Assembly: GCF_007990755.1 (NCBI RefSeq)
Contig: NZ_BJXA01000009.1
Location: 102,329-166,328, forward strand
Reading direction: 5' to 3'
Source: Nocardia ninae NBRC 108245
Lineage (GTDB): Bacteria; Actinomycetota; Actinomycetes; Mycobacteriales; Mycobacteriaceae
DNA length: 64,000 nt
The position numbers were made by a program, and so were the translations under genes. Of this stretch, positions 1-7,290 are shown in pieces. Numbering within the stretch: position 1 is the stretch's first letter; the number at the start of each line of letters is the position of its first letter. The notes beneath the pieces are model-generated. The model saw only the letters and a program-made list of their open reading frames with translations. It was not told the DNA's origin and ran no database searches.

Positions 1-5
1 CGGAT

Positions 6-497
6 GTGGAGATCCGGAAGGCGGTCGATCGCTATCCGGACAAGCGAAACATCTTGTACCACTGCTTCTCTCCGGATTTGATGAGAGCCACCCATGAGTT
101 GATGGGTGAGGAGCTGGTGTTCCGGGCGCACTGCCGGGAACTGCTCGAACGCGTCGCAACCGGAAGGTCGACAAAGCCGGGTACGGCTGTCGAGGTCGCG
201 TTGGCGTGCATGGAGAACAGCTTGAAGGCTCCGCTGTCGACAGCGGCGGCGGGGCTGTACATGCGGATGTGGAAACAGGCCGAATTCGGCTTCTCGCAGC
301 AGTTTGAGGGTGTGGCTGACGACCTCCAGTACTACGAGGCTATTGCGGGGAGCGAGATCGACGAGCTGGAGCGGGTATCGCGCGTCAAGCTGGCGGTCGC
401 TGACCGGGTGCTGCACGACATTGAGTGCGACGGGATTCACTGGGGCGAAAGGGTGGACTGCGAGTTCGCGGACAAGCCGGTGAAAGCGGCGGCGTGA
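6..497 (+). CDS. Hypothetical protein, probably 5'-truncated by the window edge
   Basis: An open frame of 163 codons from a GTG at base 6 to TGA. The frame is open at the left edge, so the true start may lie outside the window. The product is mixed alpha-type and mildly acidic, with no membrane segment or recognisable motif. It opens the run of small plus-strand genes on the element. I do not recognise a family. Confidence 0.55.
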   Translation: MEIRKAVDRYPDKRNILYHCFSPDLMRATHELMGEELVFRAHCRELLERVATGRSTKPGTAVEVALACMENSLKAPLSTAAAGLYMRMWKQAEFGFSQQFEGVADDLQYYEAIAGSEIDELERVSRVKLAVADRVLHDIECDGIHWGERVDCEFADKPVKAAA

Positions 498-563
498 CGG
501 GCGAACAGGTTGGCGGCGGCGCGGTGGGACAGCGGGAGCCGTTGTGAAGACGGCGAATTCGTG

Positions 564-644
564 ATGGCGGTGTTGCCGCTGGTGTTGATGGCTGCGGCTG
601 GTCTAGCGGCGTTGATTGTGTTGGTGGTCTTGATGTTTCGGTGA
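564..644 (+). CDS. Possible 26-aa hydrophobic micropeptide
   Basis: A 26-codon frame (ATG at 564, TGA at 642) encodes an almost entirely hydrophobic peptide rich in Leu, Val, Ala and Met and ending in Phe-Arg. It would form one transmembrane helix. It lies between the first gene and a hairpin. The ribosome binding site is weak, so translation is uncertain. Tiny single-helix peptides are common in phage genomes, but no function can be assigned. Confidence 0.3.
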   Translation: MAVLPLVLMAAAGLAALIVLVVLMFR

Positions 645-657
645 ATGGGCTCTACTC

Positions 658-683
658 GACCGCATCCGATATCGGGTGCGGTC
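658..683 (+). other. Near-perfect hairpin upstream of the gene at 738
   Basis: Bases 658-670 pair with 671-683 (GACCGCATCC against GGGTGCGGTC, one G-T pair). No T-run follows directly, so it may be a weak terminator or an mRNA structure. It sits 55 bases before the next start codon, a position where other genes in this arm also have hairpins. Confidence 0.45.
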
Positions 684-737
684 TGCGGGGTGCCTATCCC
701 CCTTGTTGGAAGTCCGAATTTGAGAGTGAGGTGTCGG

Positions 738-1391
738 ATGAGCGCGAAGGATGAGCGCGGCAAGATCGTTGAGGTTCTGCGCGACAGAGTCGATGAAGAA
801 TCCGCCGAGGTTGTCGAGGACTACGCGTGGGGCAGCCACAAGAATCAGCACGTGAAGATGCGGCACTGGGTCGAGACAGCAACGTCCGGCCAGTACAAGG
901 GGCAGATGCGCCTTGTGCACCAATCGACGAACCCTCGACGAGACAACACGGTGTGGTTCAAACCGCAGCGGGGTCAGTACGGCAACTGGTTCATGTTCCT
1001 TGTTCGCTACGAGAACGGCCACGTCGATGGTGTCGGCCTCAGTACTTATCTGTCGGGCGAGCGCTGGGTTGAGTTCTACAACTCGGGGATCTGGGAGTTC
1101 CTCACCGAGAAGGAACGCGGGACGATCGCGTACCTGTTGCGTCGGTACAACCACGGCTCACCAAACGTGTGGGCGGACTGGCATGCGAAGGTCGACGAGG
1201 TGCGTACCTTGAGCATTCCCACCCTCGACGAATGGAAAGGGCTGAACGAGGGGCGGTACGTCAACGAATCAGACTACGAGCATCTTCGTACCTACCTCGA
1301 GATGGGCGGGCCGGACATTCGCACCGCGCAATGGTGGGGCTCGACAGGCAGGGTTGTAGACCTGGACGCAGGGGCAGAGGTCACCGCGTGA
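738..1391 (+). CDS. Hypothetical protein, paralogue of the product of 3767-4435
   Basis: 217 aa from the ATG at 738, preceded by a GAGTGAGGTG-type binding site. An upstream in-frame start at 645 would place a strong hairpin inside the coding region and is less likely. The protein aligns by eye along its length with the product of 3767-4435: both have an HWVET/VWIET segment, then a basic patch with Asp-Asn/Asp-Thr, then 'SGxW', and end in 'GGPD(I/L)R...WW'. The family is unknown to me. The stop overlaps the next start (GTGA). Confidence 0.7.
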   Translation: MSAKDERGKIVEVLRDRVDEESAEVVEDYAWGSHKNQHVKMRHWVETATSGQYKGQMRLVHQSTNPRRDNTVWFKPQRGQYGNWFMFLVRYENGHVDGVGLSTYLSGERWVEFYNSGIWEFLTEKERGTIAYLLRRYNHGSPNVWADWHAKVDEVRTLSIPTLDEWKGLNEGRYVNESDYEHLRTYLEMGGPDIRTAQWWGSTGRVVDLDAGAEVTA

Positions 1392-1714
1392 GCGCATCGC
1401 GAAACTTCGAGTGCTGCCCTACCGGCGACGAGCGCCGACGCCGTGCTCATATCAAGAAGATGGGTGCGTATGCGGCAAAGTTCGCTGCCGAAACTGTTTC
1501 GTACACAGACGATCCGCGATGGGAGGAACCGACTGACGAGGCGTTCGCGGAGCACTTCAAGGGCTGCGTCGTCCCAGCCCCGCTCGTGACGTACACGCAT
1601 ATCCGGGACATCTTCATGACCGAGTACGCCGAGGAGATCGCACTGTGCCGCAGGGAGTTCCACACCGATTGGAGTGACCGCCGGGCTGATGAATCAGCGG
1701 TCGATGAGGAGTAG
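1388..1714 (+). CDS. Hypothetical protein
   Basis: 108 aa beginning at the GTG at 1388, overlapping the previous stop by four bases, which implies translational coupling. It has an N-terminal Cys-Cys pair and a basic 'GDERRRRAHIKK' stretch, followed by an acidic C-terminus. No known domain is seen. A hairpin terminator follows at 1745. Confidence 0.65.
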   Translation: MSASRNFECCPTGDERRRRAHIKKMGAYAAKFAAETVSYTDDPRWEEPTDEAFAEHFKGCVVPAPLVTYTHIRDIFMTEYAEEIALCRREFHTDWSDRRADESAVDEE

Positions 1715-1744
1715 ATAGCTACCACTGAATACCGAAATTAGTTG

Positions 1745-1770
1745 GGACGCCGTATGTTCGGCGTCCTTTT
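1745..1770 (+). terminator. Intrinsic terminator
   Basis: An 8-bp stem (GGACGCCG with CGGCGTCC) with loop TATGTT, followed by TTTT. It ends the first transcription block but lies only 19 bases before the start codon at 1789, so downstream expression needs readthrough or a promoter in this short gap. Confidence 0.75.
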
Positions 1771-1788
1771 GCATGAGAGGTGGTTATT

Positions 1789-2469
1789 GTGGATAACGTT
1801 GAGGTGCTGGAAGCGGCGAAGCGGTTGTTCGAGGAGTTGCGAGCGGCCGGGGTTGATGCGTCGTTCGATGCAAATCCGGTCGAGCGCTATTGGGAACCGA
1901 TCGTCGACGTCAAGACGCCGGGGCACGTTTATCAGATCTGGGCGTTGAGTATCGAGGATTCCTACGATGTCTACGAACTCGTGAATGAGCGCCAGGGCTG
2001 GGCGGACTCCCCCACGGTCGCTGGCAATGTCGATTCGCGGCACGTGCTGGCACTGTTTCTCGGCTTGCGGGCTATGCACGAGGCGCAGGCCCGGTCGGAA
2101 AGTGAGAACGAGACGCGCTGTGGTGGTGCCGTTATCGAGGCTGGAGTCAAGTACGCCCAGTGGATTACAGCGATCCGTACGGGGCGCGAGCGGCCGGGGT
2201 GTGCCGAGATGTTTGCCTACTTCGCTGCGAAGGACCTTGCGGTGGCCGAGACATGCCGAGTCAACAATGAGTCGTTGGCGGAGTCGACGCCGGAGAAGCT
2301 TGCCGAGATCGGGATGTCGGCGCAACCGTGGAATCCGCAGGGGCTGACTGTCGATCAACGCCTGTTCATCGATGAGCGGGTCACGTCCGAAGCGGTGGAG
2401 TACCTGATCCGGATTGCGATGACTGGTCAACCGGGTCCGCAAGCTCCAACCGTAGTGAGCGATCGTTAG
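1789..2469 (+). CDS. Hypothetical protein
   Basis: 226 aa. The GTG at 1789 is preferred over the GTG at 1780 because GAGAGG at 1775-1780 is then correctly spaced. The N-terminus resembles an alpha/beta sandwich with a Trp-rich 'HVYQIWALSIEDSYDVYELV' segment; the C-terminal half is helical. No catalytic motif is recognised. A long minus-strand frame opposite this gene (1738-3261) is judged a compositional shadow. Confidence 0.65.
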   Translation: MDNVEVLEAAKRLFEELRAAGVDASFDANPVERYWEPIVDVKTPGHVYQIWALSIEDSYDVYELVNERQGWADSPTVAGNVDSRHVLALFLGLRAMHEAQARSESENETRCGGAVIEAGVKYAQWITAIRTGRERPGCAEMFAYFAAKDLAVAETCRVNNESLAESTPEKLAEIGMSAQPWNPQGLTVDQRLFIDERVTSEAVEYLIRIAMTGQPGPQAPTVVSDR

Positions 2470-2481
2470 CGAGGATTGGGT

Positions 2482-2994
2482 ATGTACGACGTTGGTCCTG
2501 AAGAGATGTGGGCTCGGATCGGTGCGCGGTGTGCCAATCGGTTCGATCGCGCGTGGTCGGCGCGCCTGGGTGCTGAGGGGTGGGCTGATCAGTGTCCGGG
2601 TGCCGATTGGTTCGAGGTGGCGGTGCGTCGGTTCGTTGATCTGTGCCATGAGCGAGATGTTGATCCGGCGCTGTACACCAACGAGGACAACACAGCATGG
2701 TTCGAGGTCGCACGCCAGCCGCAGTCCCTGCCGGGCTCCAAGTGGGTGAATGTGTACAGCTTGACTCGCCACTACGGCGGGCCGGAGGAGGGCGGCTGGT
2801 GGTATGACGAGGGCGAGTTGATGCTGTCGATCCAGGTGACCGACGAGGACGAGGTAGCCAGCACGGTGGAGGAGCTTGAACAGATCTATCCGAGCACCAA
2901 GGCGAGGTACAACTACCACGGCGGCGATGATCACTCGATCTACATTGAGGACAAGCCGGGTGCGGATTGGTCGAATCATCGACCGTGGGAGTAG
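2482..2994 (+). CDS. Hypothetical acidic, Trp-rich protein
   Basis: 170 aa from the ATG at 2482, with a GCGAGGA-like binding site just upstream. It is notably rich in Trp and Asp/Glu, with several W-D/E clusters and an acidic C-terminus. It is probably a soluble cytoplasmic protein of actinophage type. No family is recognised. Confidence 0.65.
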   Translation: MYDVGPEEMWARIGARCANRFDRAWSARLGAEGWADQCPGADWFEVAVRRFVDLCHERDVDPALYTNEDNTAWFEVARQPQSLPGSKWVNVYSLTRHYGGPEEGGWWYDEGELMLSIQVTDEDEVASTVEELEQIYPSTKARYNYHGGDDHSIYIEDKPGADWSNHRPWE

Positions 2995-3000
2995 GGAGTT

Positions 3001-3453
3001 GTGTTGAACGATTGTTGCGGGCCGCTGTGCAGGAAGATCGCGGCCGGTGCCGATGCTCCCGAACGTGGTGAGGCGTTGCCGACCGAGCAGTGCGGCGACG
3101 CCCCGATGGTCGGTGACCTGCTGATATTGGAGTCCGACTTCCGGTGCGTGGATCGGGAAGGGCCGAAGCGCTTCCACCATTTCGAGGTCGCGACCGCTGC
3201 GGCGGTGTCGTCGGTTGGGCAGGTTGAGTCGTTGAGGTTCTTGTGCGCGAAAGCGCCGCATTCCCGCTACTCACTGCATGCGAGATTCGGTGTCCTGCAC
3301 GTGATCTCGCAGGCTCGCATCGATTCCGGCGCGGTGATGAATCTGGCTGACCGGCGACTGTTTCGGGGTCTGACGAGGCAGTCACTGGTTCGGCGGCCGT
3401 TCGGCTCGTGGGCGGAGTTCTGGAAGGAGGCAGCCCCGTTCCGTCTAGGTTGA
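3001..3453 (+). CDS. Hypothetical protein with N-terminal Cys cluster
   Basis: 150 aa. The start is the GTG at 3001 (TTG at 3004 also possible) after an AGGGAG binding site, seven bases behind the previous gene. The N-terminus has CC...C spacing (Cys5, Cys6, Cys10) that could bind metal. The rest is basic, with several Arg clusters. Function unknown. Confidence 0.6.
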   Translation: MLNDCCGPLCRKIAAGADAPERGEALPTEQCGDAPMVGDLLILESDFRCVDREGPKRFHHFEVATAAAVSSVGQVESLRFLCAKAPHSRYSLHARFGVLHVISQARIDSGAVMNLADRRLFRGLTRQSLVRRPFGSWAEFWKEAAPFRLG

Positions 3454-3488
3454 GTTCTTCCCTTAACTGAATACCGTTGTATTGGACT

Positions 3489-3519
3489 GACTCCGACGCC
3501 TTGGCGTTGGAGTCTTTTT
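3489..3519 (+). terminator. Intrinsic terminator
   Basis: GACTCCGACGCC pairs with GGCGTTGGAGTC (one G-T pair) and is followed by TTTTT. It lies 19 bases before the ATG at 3538 and follows an AACTGAATAC sequence at 3465-3474. This is the same arrangement as at 1720-1770. Confidence 0.8.
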
Positions 3520-3537
3520 GTATTGCAAGGAGTTTCG

Positions 3538-3774
3538 ATGGAGCAAAGGCGAATGAGCACGTTGGTGGCGAAAGGCAAGGACGGCAATGTCGTCGCGCCT
3601 GGTAGCCCGGTTACCGATTTCCGTGGCGAGACAGCCGAATTCAAGTATGCGTCGCGGGCCAACACTGAGGGAAAGGACGGAAAGGTCGTCGTCAGGATGG
3701 TCGATGGTTGGGAGCCCGAGCACTACGCGAGGGTATGGGGGCTCACTGTCGAGCAGGAGGCCCGTCGTGGTTGA
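3538..3774 (+). CDS. Small conserved actinophage-type protein
   Basis: 78 aa from the ATG at 3538 with a CAAGGAG binding site. The pattern 'GNVVAPGSPVTDFRGE', then 'GKDGKVVVRMVDG', then 'Y...WGLTVE' matches a small protein I associate with actinophage genomes. It is a likely beta-rich fold of unknown role. It overlaps the next gene by eight bases. Confidence 0.7.
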   Translation: MEQRRMSTLVAKGKDGNVVAPGSPVTDFRGETAEFKYASRANTEGKDGKVVVRMVDGWEPEHYARVWGLTVEQEARRG

Positions 3775-4435
3775 GGTTGTCGGCGGTCGGATCGTCGCGG
3801 TGCGCCGGGATGCTCGCGACTGGGAGTCGGCGGTGACTACATCTGGAAACGTCGACCAGACGCCAGCAGGCGCGTGGACATCGCGGGTGTGGATCGAGAC
3901 GGCGGAATCTGGCGGGTTCGCTGGCCAGTGCCGCTTCGTCTGCCGGTCGACCGTCGTTCCGCGTGGTGACACGGTGGAATGGGGGCCGATATCGCGTGGG
4001 GATTGGCAGCCGCCTCGGCTATTCCTGGTGGAGACCGATCAGGGCGTGGTTACGACCCGCAACTATGAGGACGGTTTTACCCTGTGCCGATGGCTGGAGG
4101 TTCACGCGTCCGGGCTGTGGGCGTTGCTGAACGCGCCCGAGCGGTCTGCATTGGCTGAGGTGGTGGACTACGGCGCATTGCGGGACCTGAACCTTCGTCT
4201 GGCTTTTATGCGGGTGATCGATGCTGTGGAGGCCGCCGAGGTCGGTTCGACCGAGCAGTACCGCCAGCAGAATCCGTGGTCAGTCGTCGGCGATCCCGGT
4301 CACGAATCTCTGTACTTGCCGGACACCGACAAAAGGATGATGCCGATCGACGGTTACGTCTTCGACCTGGCCTGCTCCTACATCGAGAACGGTGGGCCAG
4401 ACCTTCGTAGGGAGGGGTGGTGGCTATCCAGCTGA
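3767..4435 (+). CDS. Hypothetical protein, paralogue of the product of 738-1391
   Basis: 222 aa. The start is fixed by an AGGAGG site seven bases before the GTG at 3767. It shares 'WIETAESGGFAGQ', 'SGLWALL' and the C-terminal 'IENGGPDLRREGWW' layout with the protein of 738-1391, so the two form a diverged paralogous pair 3 kb apart. Several Trp residues and no membrane segment. Function unknown. Confidence 0.7.
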   Translation: MVEVVGGRIVAVRRDARDWESAVTTSGNVDQTPAGAWTSRVWIETAESGGFAGQCRFVCRSTVVPRGDTVEWGPISRGDWQPPRLFLVETDQGVVTTRNYEDGFTLCRWLEVHASGLWALLNAPERSALAEVVDYGALRDLNLRLAFMRVIDAVEAAEVGSTEQYRQQNPWSVVGDPGHESLYLPDTDKRMMPIDGYVFDLACSYIENGGPDLRREGWWLSS

Positions 4436-4462
4436 TCTAGCCCGAGCGAGGTCAGGAGAGGA

Positions 4463-4523
4463 GTCTCGGCAGGTTAGCCGCTACCGGTTGTCGGTAGCGA
4501 GTGGTTCGATTCCACTGCGAGAC
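4463..4523 (+). other. tRNA-like structure, degenerate or mini-tRNA
   Basis: A 61-nt cloverleaf can be drawn. The acceptor GTCTCG (4463-4468) pairs with CGAGAC (4518-4523). A short D-like arm is GC-AGGTTA-GC. The anticodon-like stem GCTACC/GGTAGC (4480-4485/4493-4498) has loop GGTTGTC. A canonical T arm follows, AGTGG-TTCGATT-CCACT (4500-4516). It lies in a gene-free gap. It is short, lacks U33 at the usual place and has no encoded CCA, so it is a tRNA relic or tRNA mimic rather than a standard tRNA. Confidence 0.5.
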
Positions 4524-4571
4524 GCGACGTGGCCGCCATCGGGGCAGTCACAATGCGGAGAAGGAATCACG

Positions 4572-4904
4572 ATGGACGAGGTCATCTCGGAGCAGTCCCA
4601 GGGCGATGGACTGTCGATCCGTCTGGAGAAAGGCATGTGGCCGCTCCTGTACGCCAACAGCGACGGGCAAGACCTGCTCCACGTCGCGGTCTGGTTCAGC
4701 AGGGAAGACGACGCGCTGGTCGTGCAGATCGATACGACTGAAGAAGACCCGCGACGGCTGCGGGTGTACGTCAACGACGGCGCAGTGTTCGACCGGACGG
4801 TATTCGACGCCCGCGCCGACCATGGCGACCATCGCGACACGGTCGGCGACTACTACCGCGAGCTGAAGGCACGGCTCGAGCCGGTAACGGCAGACGCTGC
4901 CTGA
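4572..4904 (+). CDS. Hypothetical protein
   Basis: 110 aa from the ATG at 4572, with GGAGAAGGA upstream. It is acidic, with alternating beta-type segments ('LLHVAVWFS', 'DALVVQIDTTEED', 'RLRVYVNDG'), and probably a small beta fold. It is the first gene after the tRNA-like structure. No family recognised. Confidence 0.65.
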   Translation: MDEVISEQSQGDGLSIRLEKGMWPLLYANSDGQDLLHVAVWFSREDDALVVQIDTTEEDPRRLRVYVNDGAVFDRTVFDARADHGDHRDTVGDYYRELKARLEPVTADAA

Positions 4905-4960
4905 TCGGCACTTCGGCGTGACAGGCTGGTGGAAACACAGAGCGAAGGGGTGACGACACA

Positions 4961-5242
4961 GTGGACGACGAGGATGTAGTGGGGTTCCGACCGTGGCGAC
5001 ACATTGGCGACTTGGGAGAAGCAGACCTGATGCATTACGACTGGGCTCAGATACTGGCGTCCGCCGAAGACCTCGGTGAGGGGTGGAAGAAGGCGGTCGT
5101 GGTCCTCAAGGAGGGGGATTCGGCGCATTCACCGCTCTCATCGAAATGGGACTTTCAGGGTGCGGGCGAAATCACGTACAAGATCCATCCCTCGGGAGTC
5201 GACGTTTCGGTCGGCAATGGAATAAGGAAGTCTTACAAATGA
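4961..5242 (+). CDS. Hypothetical protein
   Basis: 93 aa from the GTG at 4961, with a GAAGGGG site upstream. It has an acidic N-terminus and a beta-type C-terminus. The stop overlaps the next ATG (ATGA), pointing to coupled translation with the gene at 5239. Function unknown. Confidence 0.6.
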   Translation: MDDEDVVGFRPWRHIGDLGEADLMHYDWAQILASAEDLGEGWKKAVVVLKEGDSAHSPLSSKWDFQGAGEITYKIHPSGVDVSVGNGIRKSYK

Positions 5243-5622
5243 CAACACGGAGCGAACTGCGGCAAACGTTCTATGAGAACATGCTGTCCGATTCCCCCTC
5301 GTCCGTGCGCTATTGGGCGCTGACCGAGTGGGATGAAAAGCCGGGCGAACCAGAGTTTAGCCGTCTGGTCGTGAAGGAGTTCGGTGACGAAGATGTGAAC
5401 GGTCCTGCGCTATCGCGTCACGAGGTGACTGTGGACGACATGGCGCGGGGTTGGCAGCTTCTTGTCAAACATGAGGCAGATGGCAAGTTCCATCATTGCG
5501 GTTCGTCGGATTCCGTGCGCACAGCGGAGAAATCGATCAACGCGGACGCCGCTGACTATGATGCGTGCGTGATTGACGCTGTCATTCAATTGGCCATTCT
5601 CGGCGAAGTAAGATACGGGTAG
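5239..5622 (+). CDS. Hypothetical protein
   Basis: 127 aa from the ATG at 5239, four-base overlap with the previous gene. A soluble, mixed alpha/beta sequence with one Cys near 'HHCGSSDS' and another in a helical C-terminus. No known motif. The longer frame from 5083 lacks a ribosome binding site. Confidence 0.6.
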   Translation: MTTRSELRQTFYENMLSDSPSSVRYWALTEWDEKPGEPEFSRLVVKEFGDEDVNGPALSRHEVTVDDMARGWQLLVKHEADGKFHHCGSSDSVRTAEKSINADAADYDACVIDAVIQLAILGEVRYG

Positions 5623-5626
5623 GACA

Positions 5627-5869
5627 ATGGGTATGGTGGGTGAGTATCTGACGTGGGAGCAGGCGGCGGGCGAAGTCCCGATCTCGACTGAGTTTGTTGC
5701 TGGAGTGGATTTCGATCCGGCCGACTTCGACGAGTGTGAGATTGTCCGAGAAGCGTCTGCCCGGCATGGGCAGGAGCGGGACTCAGTATTGCTGCGCCAA
5801 AACGACGACTTGCGGTCGGAAGTCGCTCAGTTGCGTCAGCAGCTGGCGGATTTGACTGGTACAGAATAG
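5627..5869 (+). CDS. Small acidic protein with C-terminal coiled coil
   Basis: 80 aa. The last 30 residues form a heptad-like 'LLRQNDDLRSEVAQLRQQLADL' pattern, a short coiled coil that suggests oligomerisation. The N-terminus is acidic and Phe/Tyr-containing. It sits four bases after the preceding stop. Confidence 0.6.
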   Translation: MGMVGEYLTWEQAAGEVPISTEFVAGVDFDPADFDECEIVREASARHGQERDSVLLRQNDDLRSEVAQLRQQLADLTGTE

Positions 5870-5908
5870 CTCGATCTAATCGACTTACAGACGAAGAGGT
5901 GGAATAGC

Positions 5909-6091
5909 ATGGCACTGCACGACAGGGAAACCCTCGATATCACGCCGGATCGCGATGGAATGCTGAACTACGCGCGGGCGATACTGAAGCAGGCGGAGCC
6001 GGGCAGCCCGGATGTAGATGTCGCCCACAAGATCCTGTCGGAGTACGGCATCGATCCGACAGACTTCGCCCAGAACCTCAACAAGAAGTAG
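5909..6091 (+). CDS. Small helical hypothetical protein
   Basis: 60 aa from the ATG at 5909 with GAAGAGGTGG upstream. Predicted helical, no Cys. Part of the run of small plus-strand genes. Function unknown. Confidence 0.6.
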   Translation: MALHDRETLDITPDRDGMLNYARAILKQAEPGSPDVDVAHKILSEYGIDPTDFAQNLNKK

Positions 6092-6134
6092 TTCACCCAC
6101 CGGTGACGATCTGGCACTTGAAGTAAGGGATGCA

Positions 6135-6314
6135 GTGGAAGACATCGAGTACTACGAGATGATAGATCGCGTGTGCGAGGATTTGGCACGGAACGCGAAA
6201 TACGGATACGACATCAACATCGATTTCTTGAATCGCGGTGGCCTCGAAACTCAACGACGACTGAAGGCCGCCCGAGATGAGGTAGACACAGAAGCGACAG
6301 AGGTGATCGGCTAA
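6135..6314 (+). CDS. Small acidic helical protein
   Basis: 59 aa. The GTG at 6135 is chosen because AAGGGA lies a few bases upstream. Longer frames begin inside the previous gene. The sequence is Asp/Glu-rich with a Tyr-rich centre. It ends two bases before the next GTG. Confidence 0.5.
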   Translation: MEDIEYYEMIDRVCEDLARNAKYGYDINIDFLNRGGLETQRRLKAARDEVDTEATEVIG

Positions 6315-6316
6315 TC

Positions 6317-6748
6317 GTGAGTGATCAACAGAAACCTCCCCCAGGGCGCGTGATGATTCCCGGACTGAACAGGTCAGTGCCGGATCGCACCGAAACTCCA
6401 GCTCAACGCCCGCAGCGGCCTACCATGTCCGAGAAGTACGGCATCCCGTTCGGAACCTATGATGTCAATGGGCGACGCTTCCGATTCAAGTACGATCCAC
6501 AGTTGTTTGGCACCAAGGTGCACGAATACGTCAACGGCAAATGGGACTGGCATGTTATGCCCGGCGACGTCTCGGACGCCGTTGCGACGATCAAGGCGGA
6601 AACCATCCCGTCAGAAACGTGTACGGAATGCGGGCGTCCACTCTCCGACCATGAATCCGTCGCGCAGGGCATGGGCGAGACTTGTATCGCAAAGAAGGCA
6701 GCGGAGCGGGAATGGGCTATGCAAGACGAGCCGAGAGATCGTGGCTGA
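6317..6748 (+). CDS. DUF6011-like zinc-binding protein
   Basis: 143 aa. The C-terminal part carries CxECGRPLxDxxSxxxGxGxxC (CTECGRPLSDHESVAQGMG followed by ETC), the pattern of the DUF6011 domain seen in actinophage proteins, probably a zinc site. The middle has a beta-rich 'GTYDVNGRRFRFKYD' segment. The N-terminus is Pro-rich and disordered. Role unknown; nucleic-acid binding is plausible. Confidence 0.65.
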   Translation: MSDQQKPPPGRVMIPGLNRSVPDRTETPAQRPQRPTMSEKYGIPFGTYDVNGRRFRFKYDPQLFGTKVHEYVNGKWDWHVMPGDVSDAVATIKAETIPSETCTECGRPLSDHESVAQGMGETCIAKKAAEREWAMQDEPRDRG

Positions 6749-6842
6749 CTACGATTCTTCGCTGGCTCGTGATTCTGTGGTGAAACGATTGAACGATAGA
6801 TTAGGAGGCGACGATGGGAAGTCGATTCGCTCTACATACTGA
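6741..6842 (+). CDS. Possible 33-aa peptide bridging two genes
   Basis: A GTG at 6741 overlaps the previous stop and reads 33 codons to 6842, running 29 bases into the next gene. It is basic and Ser-rich at the C-terminus. It may be a small coupled gene or only the spacer carrying the AGGAGG site for 6814. Confidence 0.25.
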   Translation: MADYDSSLARDSVVKRLNDRLGGDDGKSIRSTY

Positions 6843-7290
6843 CGAATCCTTTGTGCACGATGACGGTGTGTATGTGATCGCGGTCGAGGATGGCGTCAAG
6901 GGGTATCAGCGACATGATGGCCCGTGGCCCACTCTTGAGGAAGCGCAGGCTTACGTCGACGCGCAGAATGCGGACTTGGGCCTGTCACCAGAGCAGGCGC
7001 GGGCGATGGTTCAGTCCAGCCACTTCGGCGTTCCTTCAGCTGTCATTCTCGCGGAGCAGAACCCGGCGGGACGCGACGGCGAGGTCCGGTGTCGGCACGG
7101 CAACGCGATCGGTTCTCAGATCGGGTGCCAGCAATGCCAGGAGCAAGAGCGCGCGAAGCACTTGGCCGAGGTCGTGGGCATTGAGGTCCCCTGGCTCAGT
7201 GACCGAATCCAGGTGCGATGTGTCCTATGTGGTTGTGCGGCTGACGATTCCGGCCACGTGGGCACTCCTATCTCTGCGATGGCGGGATGA
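6814..7290 (+). CDS. Hypothetical protein with C-terminal Cys-rich segment
   Basis: 158 aa from the ATG at 6814, with a strong AGGAGG seven bases upstream. The C-terminal half contains C-R-H...C-Q-Q-C and C-V-L-C-G-C spacings, consistent with one or two zinc sites. The N-terminal part is a small beta/alpha unit. Overlaps the next gene by four bases. Confidence 0.65.
   Translation: MGSRFALHTDESFVHDDGVYVIAVEDGVKGYQRHDGPWPTLEEAQAYVDAQNADLGLSPEQARAMVQSSHFGVPSAVILAEQNPAGRDGEVRCRHGNAIGSQIGCQQCQEQERAKHLAEVVGIEVPWLSDRIQVRCVLCGCAADDSGHVGTPISAMAG

Noticed and set aside
1738-3261. 507-codon minus-strand frame opposite three plus-strand genes
   Set aside because: Arg/Pro/Leu-rich shadow with no binding site or motif; the plus-strand genes have proper starts and coupling.
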